Shown: positions 28,149-35,945 of the stretch, one piece after another
Layout of the letters: every line of letters begins with the position of its first letter
Position numbering within the stretch: position 1 is the first letter of the stretch
Assembly (NCBI GenBank): GCA_021651055.1
Contig: JAJHOH010000001.1
Coordinates: 310,001 to 374,000, forward strand
Origin: Candidatus Manganitrophus morganii
Lineage (GTDB): Bacteria; Nitrospirota; Nitrospiria; SBBL01; Manganitrophaceae
Length of the DNA: 64,000 nucleotides
Reading direction: 5' to 3'
Notes under the pieces: model-generated
Database searches by the model: none
The model's input: the letters and a program-made list of their open reading frames with translations, nothing else
What the model was told of the DNA's origin: nothing
Position numbers and translations under genes: made by a program

Positions 28149-30237
28149 CGGTCACCTTCACGGTTTCGATCGATTGAATTCGGATCGGAGAGACCACTTC
28201 ACTGGAGGAAAGGATCACCAAATTCGGAATAAACCGCTCGACCAGCTTGCGCAGGTGCGGCCGGATCATCGGGGAGCAGAGGACAACGGGGGGCGTTCCC
28301 TTCATCGAGACCTGCTCGACCGCCTGCCGGATCCGGAGGAGGACCTTCTGCGCCAAGAGAGGATCGAGCGTCAGGACCGATCCCTGAGCGGTTTGCTGGA
28401 TACTCGACGCAATCCGTTGGTCGAGCAGCGGATCGATCCCGATGACCGGCAGCGTTCGATCGGAGGTCTGGTGCTGCCGGGTGATCGTCCGGCCCAGCGC
28501 CTGACGGACCGATTCGGTCAACAGGTCTGGGTCTTTGGTCGTGGGGGCCGTATCGGCCAGCGTCTCCAAGATGGTCCGCAGATCCCGGATCGGCACCCGC
28601 TCCCGGAGGAGATTGCTGAGAACTTTGACGACCCCGCCGAGGGGAAGGAGGGTCGGGATCAACTCCTCGACCACCTTCGGCGCTTCTCTCCCGAAGCGCT
28701 CGATCAGCTGCTGGACCTCTTGGCGTCCGAGGAGTTCATGCGCATGGCCTCGGAGGATCTCGGTCAGATGGGTCGCGACGATCGACGGCGCATCGACCAC
28801 CGTATAACCGGCCGTCTGTGCGCGCTCCTTCTCCTTTTCCGTGATCCAGAGCGCCGGCAGGCCGAAGCAAGGCTCTTTGGTTTCGATCCCTCCGATTCCG
28901 CGGTCGACCCCGCTCGGGTTCATCGCCAGATAATGGCCCGGCAGCAGATCGCCGCGGGCGACCTCCACCCCTTTGATCAGAATCAGATATTCATTCGGTT
29001 TGATCTGAAGATTATCCCGAATATGAATCGGCGGAACGACAAAGCCGAGCTCCAAGGCAAGCTGTTTTCGAATCGCCGTGATCCGCTTCAGCAGTTCCCC
29101 CCCCTGCGCCTCGTCGACAAACGAGATCAGCCCGTAGCCGACGTTCAACTCCATCAAGTCGAGCGGAACGATCCACTCCTGTTTTTCGGGGATCATCGGG
29201 GCGGCGGTCTCCTTCGCCGCCGGTTTGGCCTCGGCCGCGGCCGCTTCATCCTTCACTTTTTGCGCGGTATAGCCCAAATAACCGATCCCCGCCGCGAGGG
29301 TCAGAAAAGCGAGGTGCGGCAGCCCCGGCATCAAACCGAAGAGGAAGATGATCGACGCCGCCCCCATGATCGCACGGGGATGGACCAGGATCTGTCGCGT
29401 CACCTCCGCTCCCAGATTCGATTCCGCCGCGGCGCGGCTGACCACGATACCGGCCGAGGTCGAGATGATCAGCGCCGGAATCTGCGTGATCAATCCCTCG
29501 CCGATCGTCAGCAAGGTGTAATTTTGCGCCGCCGCCATGAAGCTCATCCCTTGTTGCAGAACCCCGATGATCAATCCGCCGATGATGTTGACGAAGATGA
29601 TCAAGATGGCGGCGATCGCGTCGCCGCGGACGAATTTGCTCGCCCCGTCCATGGCGCCGTAAAAGTCGGCCTCCTGTGAGACCGCTTTCCGCCGCCGGCG
29701 CGCCTCTTTTTCATCGATCAATCCGGCGTTCAGATCGGCGTCGATGCTCATCTGCTTCCCCGGCATCGCATCCAACATGAAGCGCGCGGCGACCTCGGCG
29801 ATCCGGCCGGCGCCCTTCGTGATGACGACAAAGTTGATGACGACGAGGATGGCGAAGACGACGAGCCCGACGGTATAGTTGCCGCCGACGACGAAGTTTC
29901 CGAAGGTCTTGATCACCTGCCCCGCCGCGTCGATCCCTTCGCTTCCGTGGAGGAGGATCAGCCGCGTCGTCGCGATGTTGAGCGCGAGACGGAAGAGGGT
30001 CACAAGAAGGAGGACCGAGGGGAAAGCGGAAAACTCCATCGGCCGGAGGGTATACATCGAAACGAAGAGAACGATCAGCGCCACACTCAGATTGAAGGCG
30101 AGAAGAAGATCGACGAGCACCCTCGGCAGGGGGAGGATCATCAGCATTAAAATCCCCACCACCCCGAGGCTCAGAACGATGTCCCCGTTCTTCAGCCACG
30201 ATCCGGCCGGCGCTTCTTGTGTGACGGTTTCTGCCAT
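28138..30237 (-). CDS. flhA: Flagellar export gate protein FlhA
   Basis: 699 residues. Eight membrane helices fill the first 330 residues, with the conserved FHIPEP-family loop (ARFMLDAMPGKQMSIDADLNAG) between them. A Pro/Ala/Glu linker leads to a large cytoplasmic domain that docks chaperone-substrate pairs (QGLIERF-type segment RQEVQQLIERFGREAPKVVEEL). Length is normal for the family. Main proton-driven component of the flagellar type III exporter. Confidence 0.97.
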   Translation of the reverse strand: MAETVTQEAPAGSWLKNGDIVLSLGVVGILMLMILPLPRVLVDLLLAFNLSVALIVLFVSMYTLRPMEFSAFPSVLLLVTLFRLALNIATTRLILLHGSEGIDAAGQVIKTFGNFVVGGNYTVGLVVFAILVVINFVVITKGAGRIAEVAARFMLDAMPGKQMSIDADLNAGLIDEKEARRRRKAVSQEADFYGAMDGASKFVRGDAIAAILIIFVNIIGGLIIGVLQQGMSFMAAAQNYTLLTIGEGLITQIPALIISTSAGIVVSRAAAESNLGAEVTRQILVHPRAIMGAASIIFLFGLMPGLPHLAFLTLAAGIGYLGYTAQKVKDEAAAAEAKPAAKETAAPMIPEKQEWIVPLDLMELNVGYGLISFVDEAQGGELLKRITAIRKQLALELGFVVPPIHIRDNLQIKPNEYLILIKGVEVARGDLLPGHYLAMNPSGVDRGIGGIETKEPCFGLPALWITEKEKERAQTAGYTVVDAPSIVATHLTEILRGHAHELLGRQEVQQLIERFGREAPKVVEELIPTLLPLGGVVKVLSNLLRERVPIRDLRTILETLADTAPTTKDPDLLTESVRQALGRTITRQHQTSDRTLPVIGIDPLLDQRIASSIQQTAQGSVLTLDPLLAQKVLLRIRQAVEQVSMKGTPPVVLCSPMIRPHLRKLVERFIPNLVILSSSEVVSPIRIQSIETVKVTDAD

Positions 30238-30277
30238 GTGAAAATCCTAAGTAACGGAAGAAAGTAGAGGGCAGAGG

Positions 30278-30323
30278 GTAGGGGGAAAAGATGGAAACAA
30301 AAATCTTTTTGGCCTTCCCCTAC
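30278..30323. repeat. Intergenic palindromic element 2
   Basis: 46 bp with GTAGGGG/CCCCTAC ends and inner arms GAAAAGAT/ATCTTTTT, in the flhB-flhA gap. It is followed at 30336-30353 by tandem CCCTACA units that run into the last codons and stop of flhB. Confidence 0.6.
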
Positions 30324-30342
30324 AGCCTATCCCCCCTACACC

Positions 30343-31413
30343 CTACACCCTCCAGTTTTTTTGCTTCATGCGATAGACATACGCCAAAATTTCCGCGACG
30401 GCGCGGTAGAGCTTCGACGGGATCGAATCGCCGATTTTGACCGCCTTGAAGAGGGCGCGGGCGAGCGGTTTGTTCTCGATCACCGGAACCCCGTGTTGAC
30501 GGGCGATCTCCCGTATCCGCTCCGCGATAAAGCCGGCCCCTTTCGCCACCACCTTCGGTGCCTTCATTTTTCCGTGTTGATACACGAGGGCCACCGCCAG
30601 GGTCGTCGGGTTGGTCAGGATCACGTCGGCCTTCGGCACGTCGGCCATCATCCGTTTGCGGGCCATCTCTTTCTGAGCGCTCCGCACACGCGCCCGGATC
30701 ATCGGATCCCCTTCGCTCTGCCGCATCTCCTCCTTCATCTCCTGTCGCGTCATCCGGAGGCTCCGCTCCAGGTTCCACCACTGAAAGAGATAATCGCCCG
30801 CCCCAAGGAAAGCGATCAGAAGACCGGTCGTCATCGCCAATTTAAAAACCATTCGGCCGGCAATCGCCGGCATTTGAGAGATCTCCGCCTGCATCGCGGT
30901 GGAGATCGCCGGAAGCGCCTGGCGAATGACGACATACGAAAGCGCGCCGACGGCAATAAACTTGATCAGCGTTTTGATCAACTCCGCGGCCGCCTGGAGG
31001 GAAAAGAACTTTGTCGCCCCTTTCAAGGGATTGAGCCGAGACCAGTCGGGGGCCAACGCTTCCGTCGACCAAACCCACCCATGCTGCCCGAAGGAGGCGG
31101 CGACCACGATTGCGCCGAGCATTCCCATCACCGGGATGAGAACCCACAACGTTCCTGAAAGATGGGTCATCGCCAAATGATAAAAAGAGCTCTCCGTCAT
31201 CGGCGTGGCGGAGAGGGCGCTCCAGGTTTGAATCATCATATTCCGCATCTGCGACATCACCATCGGAGCGGTGATGGAAAAACCGAGGACGCCGCCGAGG
31301 ATCAACGCGGCGGAATGGATCTCCCGGCTTTTGGGGACCTGCCCTTTCTTCCGGGCCTCCTCCCGCCGTTTTGGACTCGCTTTTTCGCTTTTTTCCTGAT
31401 CGTCCGATGCCAT
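30343..31413 (-). CDS. flhB: Flagellar export switch protein FlhB
   Basis: 356 residues: basic N-terminus (EKASPKRREEARKKGQVPKSRE), four membrane helices, then the cytoplasmic autocleavage domain. The cleavage motif is NPTT at 268-271, where almost all FlhB proteins have NPTH; cleavage occurs between Asn and Pro, both kept. It switches export from hook to filament proteins. The C-terminal WRV-stop lies in a CCCTACA repeat, so the end may have been altered by repeat insertion. Confidence 0.95.
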   Translation of the reverse strand: MASDDQEKSEKASPKRREEARKKGQVPKSREIHSAALILGGVLGFSITAPMVMSQMRNMMIQTWSALSATPMTESSFYHLAMTHLSGTLWVLIPVMGMLGAIVVAASFGQHGWVWSTEALAPDWSRLNPLKGATKFFSLQAAAELIKTLIKFIAVGALSYVVIRQALPAISTAMQAEISQMPAIAGRMVFKLAMTTGLLIAFLGAGDYLFQWWNLERSLRMTRQEMKEEMRQSEGDPMIRARVRSAQKEMARKRMMADVPKADVILTNPTTLAVALVYQHGKMKAPKVVAKGAGFIAERIREIARQHGVPVIENKPLARALFKAVKIGDSIPSKLYRAVAEILAYVYRMKQKNWRV

Positions 31414-31460
31414 TTATCAACTCAAATGCGTGAGAAGTGAGGAGTAGACGTCTTCACTCC

Positions 31461-32243
31461 TTACGGATTTTTCATTTCCAACAAAAGCCCCCCGATCGTT
31501 CCTTCCAGGCCGGCCATCTGGTTCTGCAGCAGCGCGACGTAGAGAGAGAGGGTCGCTCCCATGATCAGAAGACCGAGGCTGATCGTGATCGGGTAACTCA
31601 TCAGCCACACATTCATCTGTGGAACGACGCGCGAGATGATTCCCAGCGCGACGTTCGCCAGCAAAAGGGCGATGGTGACCGGAATCGCAATCCGCATTCC
31701 CATGACAAAAAGCTGGCCGGCCGCTTGAACGAGTTGCCCGATCGGCGCTCCCCCGGGATTGAAGGTCATCGGAGGAAGAATGGTGAAGCTTTGAACCAGC
31801 GCCCGAAGGACCAGATGGTCCGCATGGATCCCGAAGAAAACGAGGACCGCCAAAAGGGTATAAAACTGTTCGATCAATGGAACCGGTTGGCTGGAGCTCG
31901 GATCAATGACATTGGCGATGCCGAACCCCATCTGAAGGCCCGCGAGCTCTCCGCCGAGTTCCACCGCGGCAAAAATGAGACGGGACCCGAGCCCGATGAC
32001 CCACCCGATCATCATCTCTCCCGCCAGACCGACGACCCAGGCGGAGACCGTCGGCGGGGCCGGCTGAATCGGGATGATCGGCACGAGGATGAGCGAGACC
32101 GCCAGCGCCAACGACACCTTGATCAATCCGGGGATACTGCGCCCGCTCATGATCGGGAGCACGGCGAGAAAGCTCGCCACCCGAAAGAGAATCAGCACAA
32201 AAGCGGTCTCGTACCGGAAAAGAGGCTGCACCCACTCCATCAC
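31461..32243 (-). CDS. fliR: Flagellar export gate protein FliR
   Basis: 260 residues, about six membrane helices (LILFRVASFLAVLPIMSGRS, VGLAGEMMIGWVIGLGSRLI, FAAVELGGELAGLQMGFG). Export gate subunit that sits with FliP and FliQ in the MS-ring. Starts 6 bp after fliQ. The 47-bp gap to flhB holds a short imperfect inverted repeat (GTGAGGAGT...ACTCCTTAC). Confidence 0.95.
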   Translation of the reverse strand: MMEWVQPLFRYETAFVLILFRVASFLAVLPIMSGRSIPGLIKVSLALAVSLILVPIIPIQPAPPTVSAWVVGLAGEMMIGWVIGLGSRLIFAAVELGGELAGLQMGFGIANVIDPSSSQPVPLIEQFYTLLAVLVFFGIHADHLVLRALVQSFTILPPMTFNPGGAPIGQLVQAAGQLFVMGMRIAIPVTIALLLANVALGIISRVVPQMNVWLMSYPITISLGLLIMGATLSLYVALLQNQMAGLEGTIGGLLLEMKNP

Positions 32244-32249
32244 GCTCTC

Positions 32250-32519
32250 CTAATGGACGTAATTCGGAAGATTGATCAGCAGACGGCTCGTAAACTCGAT
32301 GAGCAGCGAGAGCATCCAGGGAAAGAAGATCAACAGAGCGAGCGCCACCGCCAGGATCTTCGGCAGAAACGTCAAGGTCGCTTCGTTGATTTGGGTGACC
32401 GCCTGAAAGAGGCTCACGAGCAATCCCGCCGCCAAGCTGAAAAGAAGCGCCGGGGCCGACAATAGCAGCGCCGTTTCGATGGTCCGCTGACCCATCTCAA
32501 CCACAAACTCCATCGTCAT
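32250..32519 (-). CDS. fliQ: Flagellar export gate protein FliQ
   Basis: 89 residues with two membrane helices and the family segment VSLFQAVTQINEATLTFLPKI. Typical length. Forms the export pore with FliP and FliR. A 103-bp gap to fliP holds palindromic element 3. Confidence 0.95.
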   Translation of the reverse strand: MTMEFVVEMGQRTIETALLLSAPALLFSLAAGLLVSLFQAVTQINEATLTFLPKILAVALALLIFFPWMLSLLIEFTSRLLINLPNYVH

Positions 32520-32533
32520 TGGAAAATCCTTTT

Positions 32534-32615
32534 GTAGGGGCGTGATTCATCACGCCCTGATTTACCACCCCTGATTTGCCGCAGCATACAAGGGCGCAAT
32601 GAATTGCGCCCCTAC
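32534..32615. repeat. Intergenic palindromic element 3 (paired hairpins)
   Basis: 82 bp with perfect 9-bp ends GTAGGGGCG/CGCCCCTAC. Just inside each end is a near-perfect hairpin: GGGCGTGAT-TC-ATCACGCCC (32538-32557) and GGGCGCAAT-GA-ATTGCGCCC (32592-32611). It lies between fliP and fliQ in an otherwise tightly packed operon. It looks like a small non-autonomous mobile or REP-type element. Confidence 0.8.
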
Positions 32616-32622
32616 ATCCACC

Positions 32623-33387
32623 TCACGCAAAGCTCTTGACCAGAGACCCCACGACGAGAAACCACCCGTCGGCCAAAACAAAAAGAATCAGCTTGAACGG
32701 AAGGGAGACCATAACGGGGGGAAGCATCATCATCCCCATCGACATCAAAATGCTCGCCACGACGATATCGATGATGAGAAAGGGCAAGAAGATCAGGAAA
32801 CCGATCTGAAAAGCGGTCCGGAGCTCGCTGATCATGAAGGCCGGAATCACCACATGAATCGGGAGCTCGGAGGGGGTATTCGGCGCCGGCAACTTCGCCA
32901 TCTCGACGAAAAGGGCGAGGTCTTTCTCACGAACCTGCTTGAGCATAAAACCCCGCGCCGAGTCGGCCGCCCGCTCGAGCGCCTCCGATTGCGACGCCTT
33001 TTGCTCCAGGTAGGGTTGAAGCGCCTCCGCATTGACTTTTTGCCAGACCGGCGACATCACAAAGAGCGTTAAAAAAAGGGCCAAGCTGATGAGGACCTGG
33101 TTGGGAGGGCTTTGTTGCGTTCCCAATGCATGCCGCAAAAAGGAGAGGACGACCACGATCCGCGTAAACGAGGTGACCATCATGATCAGGGCCGGGGCCA
33201 GAGAGAGGACCGTCAGGAGGAGGAGAATCTGAACGACCACCGACATCTGCTGGGGTGTGCCGTCTCCCAGGTTGATCGTCAAGGAGGGAGCTCCGTTGGG
33301 GGTCTCCGCCGCTGAAACCGGCGCCATAACACAGATCAAAAAGAGGGCGCATACAATCCCGGCGCGGAGGAGAAGCCGATGCGTCAT
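32623..33387 (-). CDS. fliP: Flagellar export gate protein FliP
   Basis: 254 residues from the ATG at 33387; a longer open frame upstream is only the shadow of fliO. Signal peptide (LLLRAGIVCALFLICVMAP), then the family core: MVTSFTRIVVVLSFLRHALG, ISLALFLTLFVMSP, FQIGFLIFLPFLIIDIVVAS. The gene start overlaps the fliO stop by 4 bp. Core pore subunit of the type III exporter. Confidence 0.96.
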   Translation of the reverse strand: MTHRLLLRAGIVCALFLICVMAPVSAAETPNGAPSLTINLGDGTPQQMSVVVQILLLLTVLSLAPALIMMVTSFTRIVVVLSFLRHALGTQQSPPNQVLISLALFLTLFVMSPVWQKVNAEALQPYLEQKASQSEALERAADSARGFMLKQVREKDLALFVEMAKLPAPNTPSELPIHVVIPAFMISELRTAFQIGFLIFLPFLIIDIVVASILMSMGMMMLPPVMVSLPFKLILFVLADGWFLVVGSLVKSFA

Positions 33388-33692
33388 GTTCGCGGCCCCG
33401 CGCTTGTTTCGATCGGCGCCGACGGAAGGGGCGGCTCCTCCAGCCGGGTGAGAAGGGAGATCTGTGTCGGCGTGATGCCGACGACCAGATATTCTTTTCC
33501 GACCTCGATCACCGCAATCTCTTTCTTCGGGCCGAGATAGGTCGTCGCCAAGACCTGGATGAGGGGCTGCGAACGCCAGCGTCCCAATTTGGAGCCGAGG
33601 AACCGTTTGGCGGCATAGGCCGTCAGGGCCATGATTCCGAGAACAAAAAGAAGCGATGCGCCGACTTTGATGAGGTTCCAAAAGGGGTCCAC
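33384..33692 (-). CDS. fliO: Flagellar biosynthesis protein FliO
   Basis: 102 residues: one N-terminal membrane helix (VGASLLFVLGIMALTAYAA), then a small soluble domain (LGPKKEIAVIEVGKEYLVVG) typical of FliO. Helps FliP assemble. Sits between fliN and fliP, overlapping fliP by 4 bp. Confidence 0.92.
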   Translation of the reverse strand: MDPFWNLIKVGASLLFVLGIMALTAYAAKRFLGSKLGRWRSQPLIQVLATTYLGPKKEIAVIEVGKEYLVVGITPTQISLLTRLEEPPLPSAPIETSAGPRT

Positions 33693-33696
33693 GGGG

Positions 33697-34113
33697 TCAT
33701 CCTTTGCTGAGTTGTTTGATCCGTTCCGCCGCGCTGACGATATCGGTGAGGCGAATCCCGAATTTTTCGTTCACGACGACGACCTCGCCTCGGGCCACCA
33801 ACTTATCGCCGATAAATACCTCCAGCGGCTCGCCCGACAGCTTTTCCAGTTCGACCACCGATCCTTGGCCGAGTTGGAGGAGATCCCGGATGAGAATTTT
33901 TGCGTTCCCCAGCTCGACGCGAATTTCCAGGGGAATATCGAGGATAAAATCGAGATTGCCCACCGGCGCGCCGGTTTTTTTCTGCTCCAGCGGCGCAAAC
34001 GAAGGGGGTTTCGCTTCCGCGCCCGCAGGCTTCTTGGCCGCCCCCGCCGCCGGTGCGGCGGCCGGCTTCTGCGCCCCGCCCCCCGGTCCGGCCTTGGGAT
34101 CCTCATCTGCCAT
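33697..34113 (-). CDS. fliN: Flagellar motor switch protein FliN
   Basis: 138 residues. An Ala/Pro/Lys-rich unstructured start of about 45 residues, then the SpoA/FliN domain (LDFILDIPLEIRVELGNAKI, LSGEPLEVFIGDKLVARGEV, VVNEKFGIRLTDIV). Forms the C-ring base with FliM. Overlaps the fliM 3' end by 11 bp. Confidence 0.95.
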   Translation of the reverse strand: MADEDPKAGPGGGAQKPAAAPAAGAAKKPAGAEAKPPSFAPLEQKKTGAPVGNLDFILDIPLEIRVELGNAKILIRDLLQLGQGSVVELEKLSGEPLEVFIGDKLVARGEVVVVNEKFGIRLTDIVSAAERIKQLSKG

Positions 34114-35104
34114 GTTGCGCTTCCCTCCGATCGTAAATCAGCGAGGTGATCTGAAACGCGGGCTTCCCCCGGTGGAGACCGGGATGGCCTCGAAATTTCG
34201 GTCTTCCCTCCACCTTCATCTCCAGATCTTCATCCACCCCCTTTTCGAGAATAATGATATCCCCCACCGCCAGCTGGGTGATCTCCTCTACCGTCAGAAC
34301 CGCCCCCCCCAACTCGGCTGTGACCGAAACCCGGCAGTCGGCCATCTCCGCCCTTAAACGCGCGGCCCATTCGGGATCAACCTCTCGGGCGGTTCCGGTG
34401 AAACCGCCGACCAATTTTTCAAAGACCGGTTCAAGAGAGGTAAATGGAATCGCAAGGATAATCTCCCGTTTCTGATCCTCAATCTCAAGCTTGAACGAAA
34501 TCTTGACGACCTGCTCGCCGGGGCTCATGACGTTGGCAAACTGCGGATTGGTCTCGGACCGGACCAAAGAAGGTTTGAAAGGATAAAGCGGCGTCCATGC
34601 TTTCTGAAATTCTTCAAGAACCATCACAACGAACCGGCGGATCACCCGTTGCTCGATCGGCGTAAACTCCGTGACGGCGATTTTGCCCGGACCTTGGCCG
34701 TTTCCGCCGAAGAGGAGCTCAAGAAGCGTATAGAGAAGCTCCGGCTTCACCACGATCAAGGCCTGTCCTTTGAGCGGATCCATTTTAATCAGGTTCAGGC
34801 TGATCGGCGCGGGAGCGTCTTTCATGAGCTCCTTAAAAGGAAGGACCTGGATCGGCATCGGCTGAATCTTGATCTCTTTACGCACGACCGAGGAGAGGGT
34901 GGCCTTGAAAAATCGCGCGAACCGCTCATGAGCAAACTCGAAACCCGAAATTCCTCCGTGAGGAATGGGATCGCGGCTGGTGAAATCATACGGCCGGACC
35001 CCTTGAGACGGCGCCGGCGCAGGTTGCGTGCTGACCTTTCCGTCGGAAACGCCTTTGAGAAGGGCATCCACCTCTTCTTGAGATAATATTTTCTCCGCCA
35101 TCAT
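34103..35104 (-). CDS. fliM: Flagellar motor switch protein FliM
   Basis: 333 residues from tandem ATGs at 35104/35101. The N-terminal EKILSQEEVDALLKGV is the CheY-P-binding peptide of FliM, which supports this start; a TTG-based extension to 35128 is possible but unneeded. The central domain binds FliG (YDFTSRDPIPHGG, FEFAHERFARFFKATLS), and a SpoA domain lies at the C-terminus. A 10-codon open frame with its own GGAG lies just upstream at 35112-35141 and ends 7 bp before this start. Confidence 0.95.
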   Translation of the reverse strand: MMAEKILSQEEVDALLKGVSDGKVSTQPAPAPSQGVRPYDFTSRDPIPHGGISGFEFAHERFARFFKATLSSVVRKEIKIQPMPIQVLPFKELMKDAPAPISLNLIKMDPLKGQALIVVKPELLYTLLELLFGGNGQGPGKIAVTEFTPIEQRVIRRFVVMVLEEFQKAWTPLYPFKPSLVRSETNPQFANVMSPGEQVVKISFKLEIEDQKREIILAIPFTSLEPVFEKLVGGFTGTAREVDPEWAARLRAEMADCRVSVTAELGGAVLTVEEITQLAVGDIIILEKGVDEDLEMKVEGRPKFRGHPGLHRGKPAFQITSLIYDRREAQHGR

Positions 35105-35149
35105 CGATTCACGATGTCGGCCCTGCAATCGACCGGTTCATCGCAACTC

Positions 35150-35710
35150 CTATTGCGCCACAAAATCGGTAAAATACGCCGCCTTCACCGCTCCCTTTTT
35201 TAAGATCGTATTTAACCTTTGGAGAATCTCATCGCGGAGCTCCATTTTTCCCTCAACGGTTCGGATACTCGCATACTCTTTGCTGCTGAAAAGAATCAGC
35301 AGCGAATCGCGGATTTGAGGCATCCGATTTGTCACCTCCTCGGTATATTCCTCCTTCGCCAGCTCCAACTTGATCGTCAGCTTAAGGTACCGGATCTCCG
35401 GGGTATCGGCCAGATTGACGACGAAGGGATCCAAATCGAAAATGACCCCCCCCTTCTCCTCCGTCTTCTTGCCGCCGGCCGCCTCCTTCCCGCCGCTACT
35501 CTCCGTTTTAGGAGGGGTCGCTTCTTCGGCGGCGACAGCCGCAACCGTCTCCTCGGAGGGTTTCTTCATCATGAAAAAAACGCCTCCTCCCGCCGCGAGG
35601 AGAATCACCGCGCCGACGATGATGAACAACATTTTCTTCGATTTTGCTGGAGGTTTCGCATCCTTTTTATCGGCTTTGTCGGCCTCCCCTTTTTTTTCTT
35701 CCTCCGCCAC
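35150..35710 (-). CDS. fliL: Flagellar basal-body-associated protein FliL
   Basis: 186 residues: lysine-rich cytoplasmic start, one membrane helix (MLFIIVGAVILLAAGGGVFFMM), a Thr/Glu/Ala linker, and a periplasmic domain (VIFDLDPFVVNLADTPEIRYLKLTIKL) that surrounds the stator. First gene of the large fliL-fliA operon, 31 bp after the predicted sigma-54 start site. Confidence 0.93.
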   Translation of the reverse strand: MAEEEKKGEADKADKKDAKPPAKSKKMLFIIVGAVILLAAGGGVFFMMKKPSEETVAAVAAEEATPPKTESSGGKEAAGGKKTEEKGGVIFDLDPFVVNLADTPEIRYLKLTIKLELAKEEYTEEVTNRMPQIRDSLLILFSSKEYASIRTVEGKMELRDEILQRLNTILKKGAVKAAYFTDFVAQ

Positions 35711-35751
35711 GGATCCACTCCCTCATGGGATTAAGTTCATTCGGTATGCAT

Positions 35752-35767
35752 AGCAATGTCCATGCCA
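35752..35767 (-). promoter_or_regulatory. Sigma-54 (-24/-12) promoter for the fliL operon
   Basis: Minus strand TGGCATG-N4-TTGCT with GG (35766-35765) and GC (35754-35753) 10 nt apart. Predicted start near 35741, giving a leader of about 31 nt. Drives the fliL-M-N-O-P-Q-R-flhB-A-F-G-fliA run. Confidence 0.85.
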
Positions 35768-35891
35768 GCGATAAAATGCCTGGAAGCGCGACCCGGAGGC
35801 CGGAATCGCCACCTTTTGATGATTAAAATTGGTTTAGCGAAGAGAAGATGCGATGAAAATCAAAAGAGGTGTCAAACAAGGGGGGAGGAGC

Positions 35892-35905
35892 GTCATTGCT
35901 TTGAC
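35892..35905. promoter_or_regulatory. FleQ-box-like palindrome upstream of the fliL promoter
   Basis: GTCAT-TGCT-TTGAC, one mismatch from GTCAA-N4-TTGAC, centred about 145 bp upstream of the fliL -12 element. It lies immediately beside the flgE terminator-like hairpin. Confidence 0.55.
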
Positions 35906-35908
35906 GGA

Positions 35909-35939
35909 GGCGCCGGGGCGGGATAACCGCCCCGGCGCC
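35909..35939 (-). terminator. Strong hairpin after flgE
   Basis: Perfect 13-bp GC-rich stem (GGCGCCGGGGCGG and its complement) with a 5-nt GATAA loop, starting 7 bp after the flgE stop. No run of T follows, so it may act as an mRNA 3' stabiliser or factor-dependent terminator separating fliK-flgD-flgE from fliL. Confidence 0.65.
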
Positions 35940-35945
35940 CGGGAC

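Noticed and set aside
31414-31460. Inverted repeat GTGAGGAGT...ACTCCTTAC between flhB and fliR
   Set aside because: Imperfect and short; it may be a decayed repeat but is not clearly related to the GTAGGGG elements.
32623-33681. 352-codon version of fliP
   Set aside because: The first 98 codons are the out-of-frame shadow of fliO; fliP proper starts at 33387 with a signal peptide.
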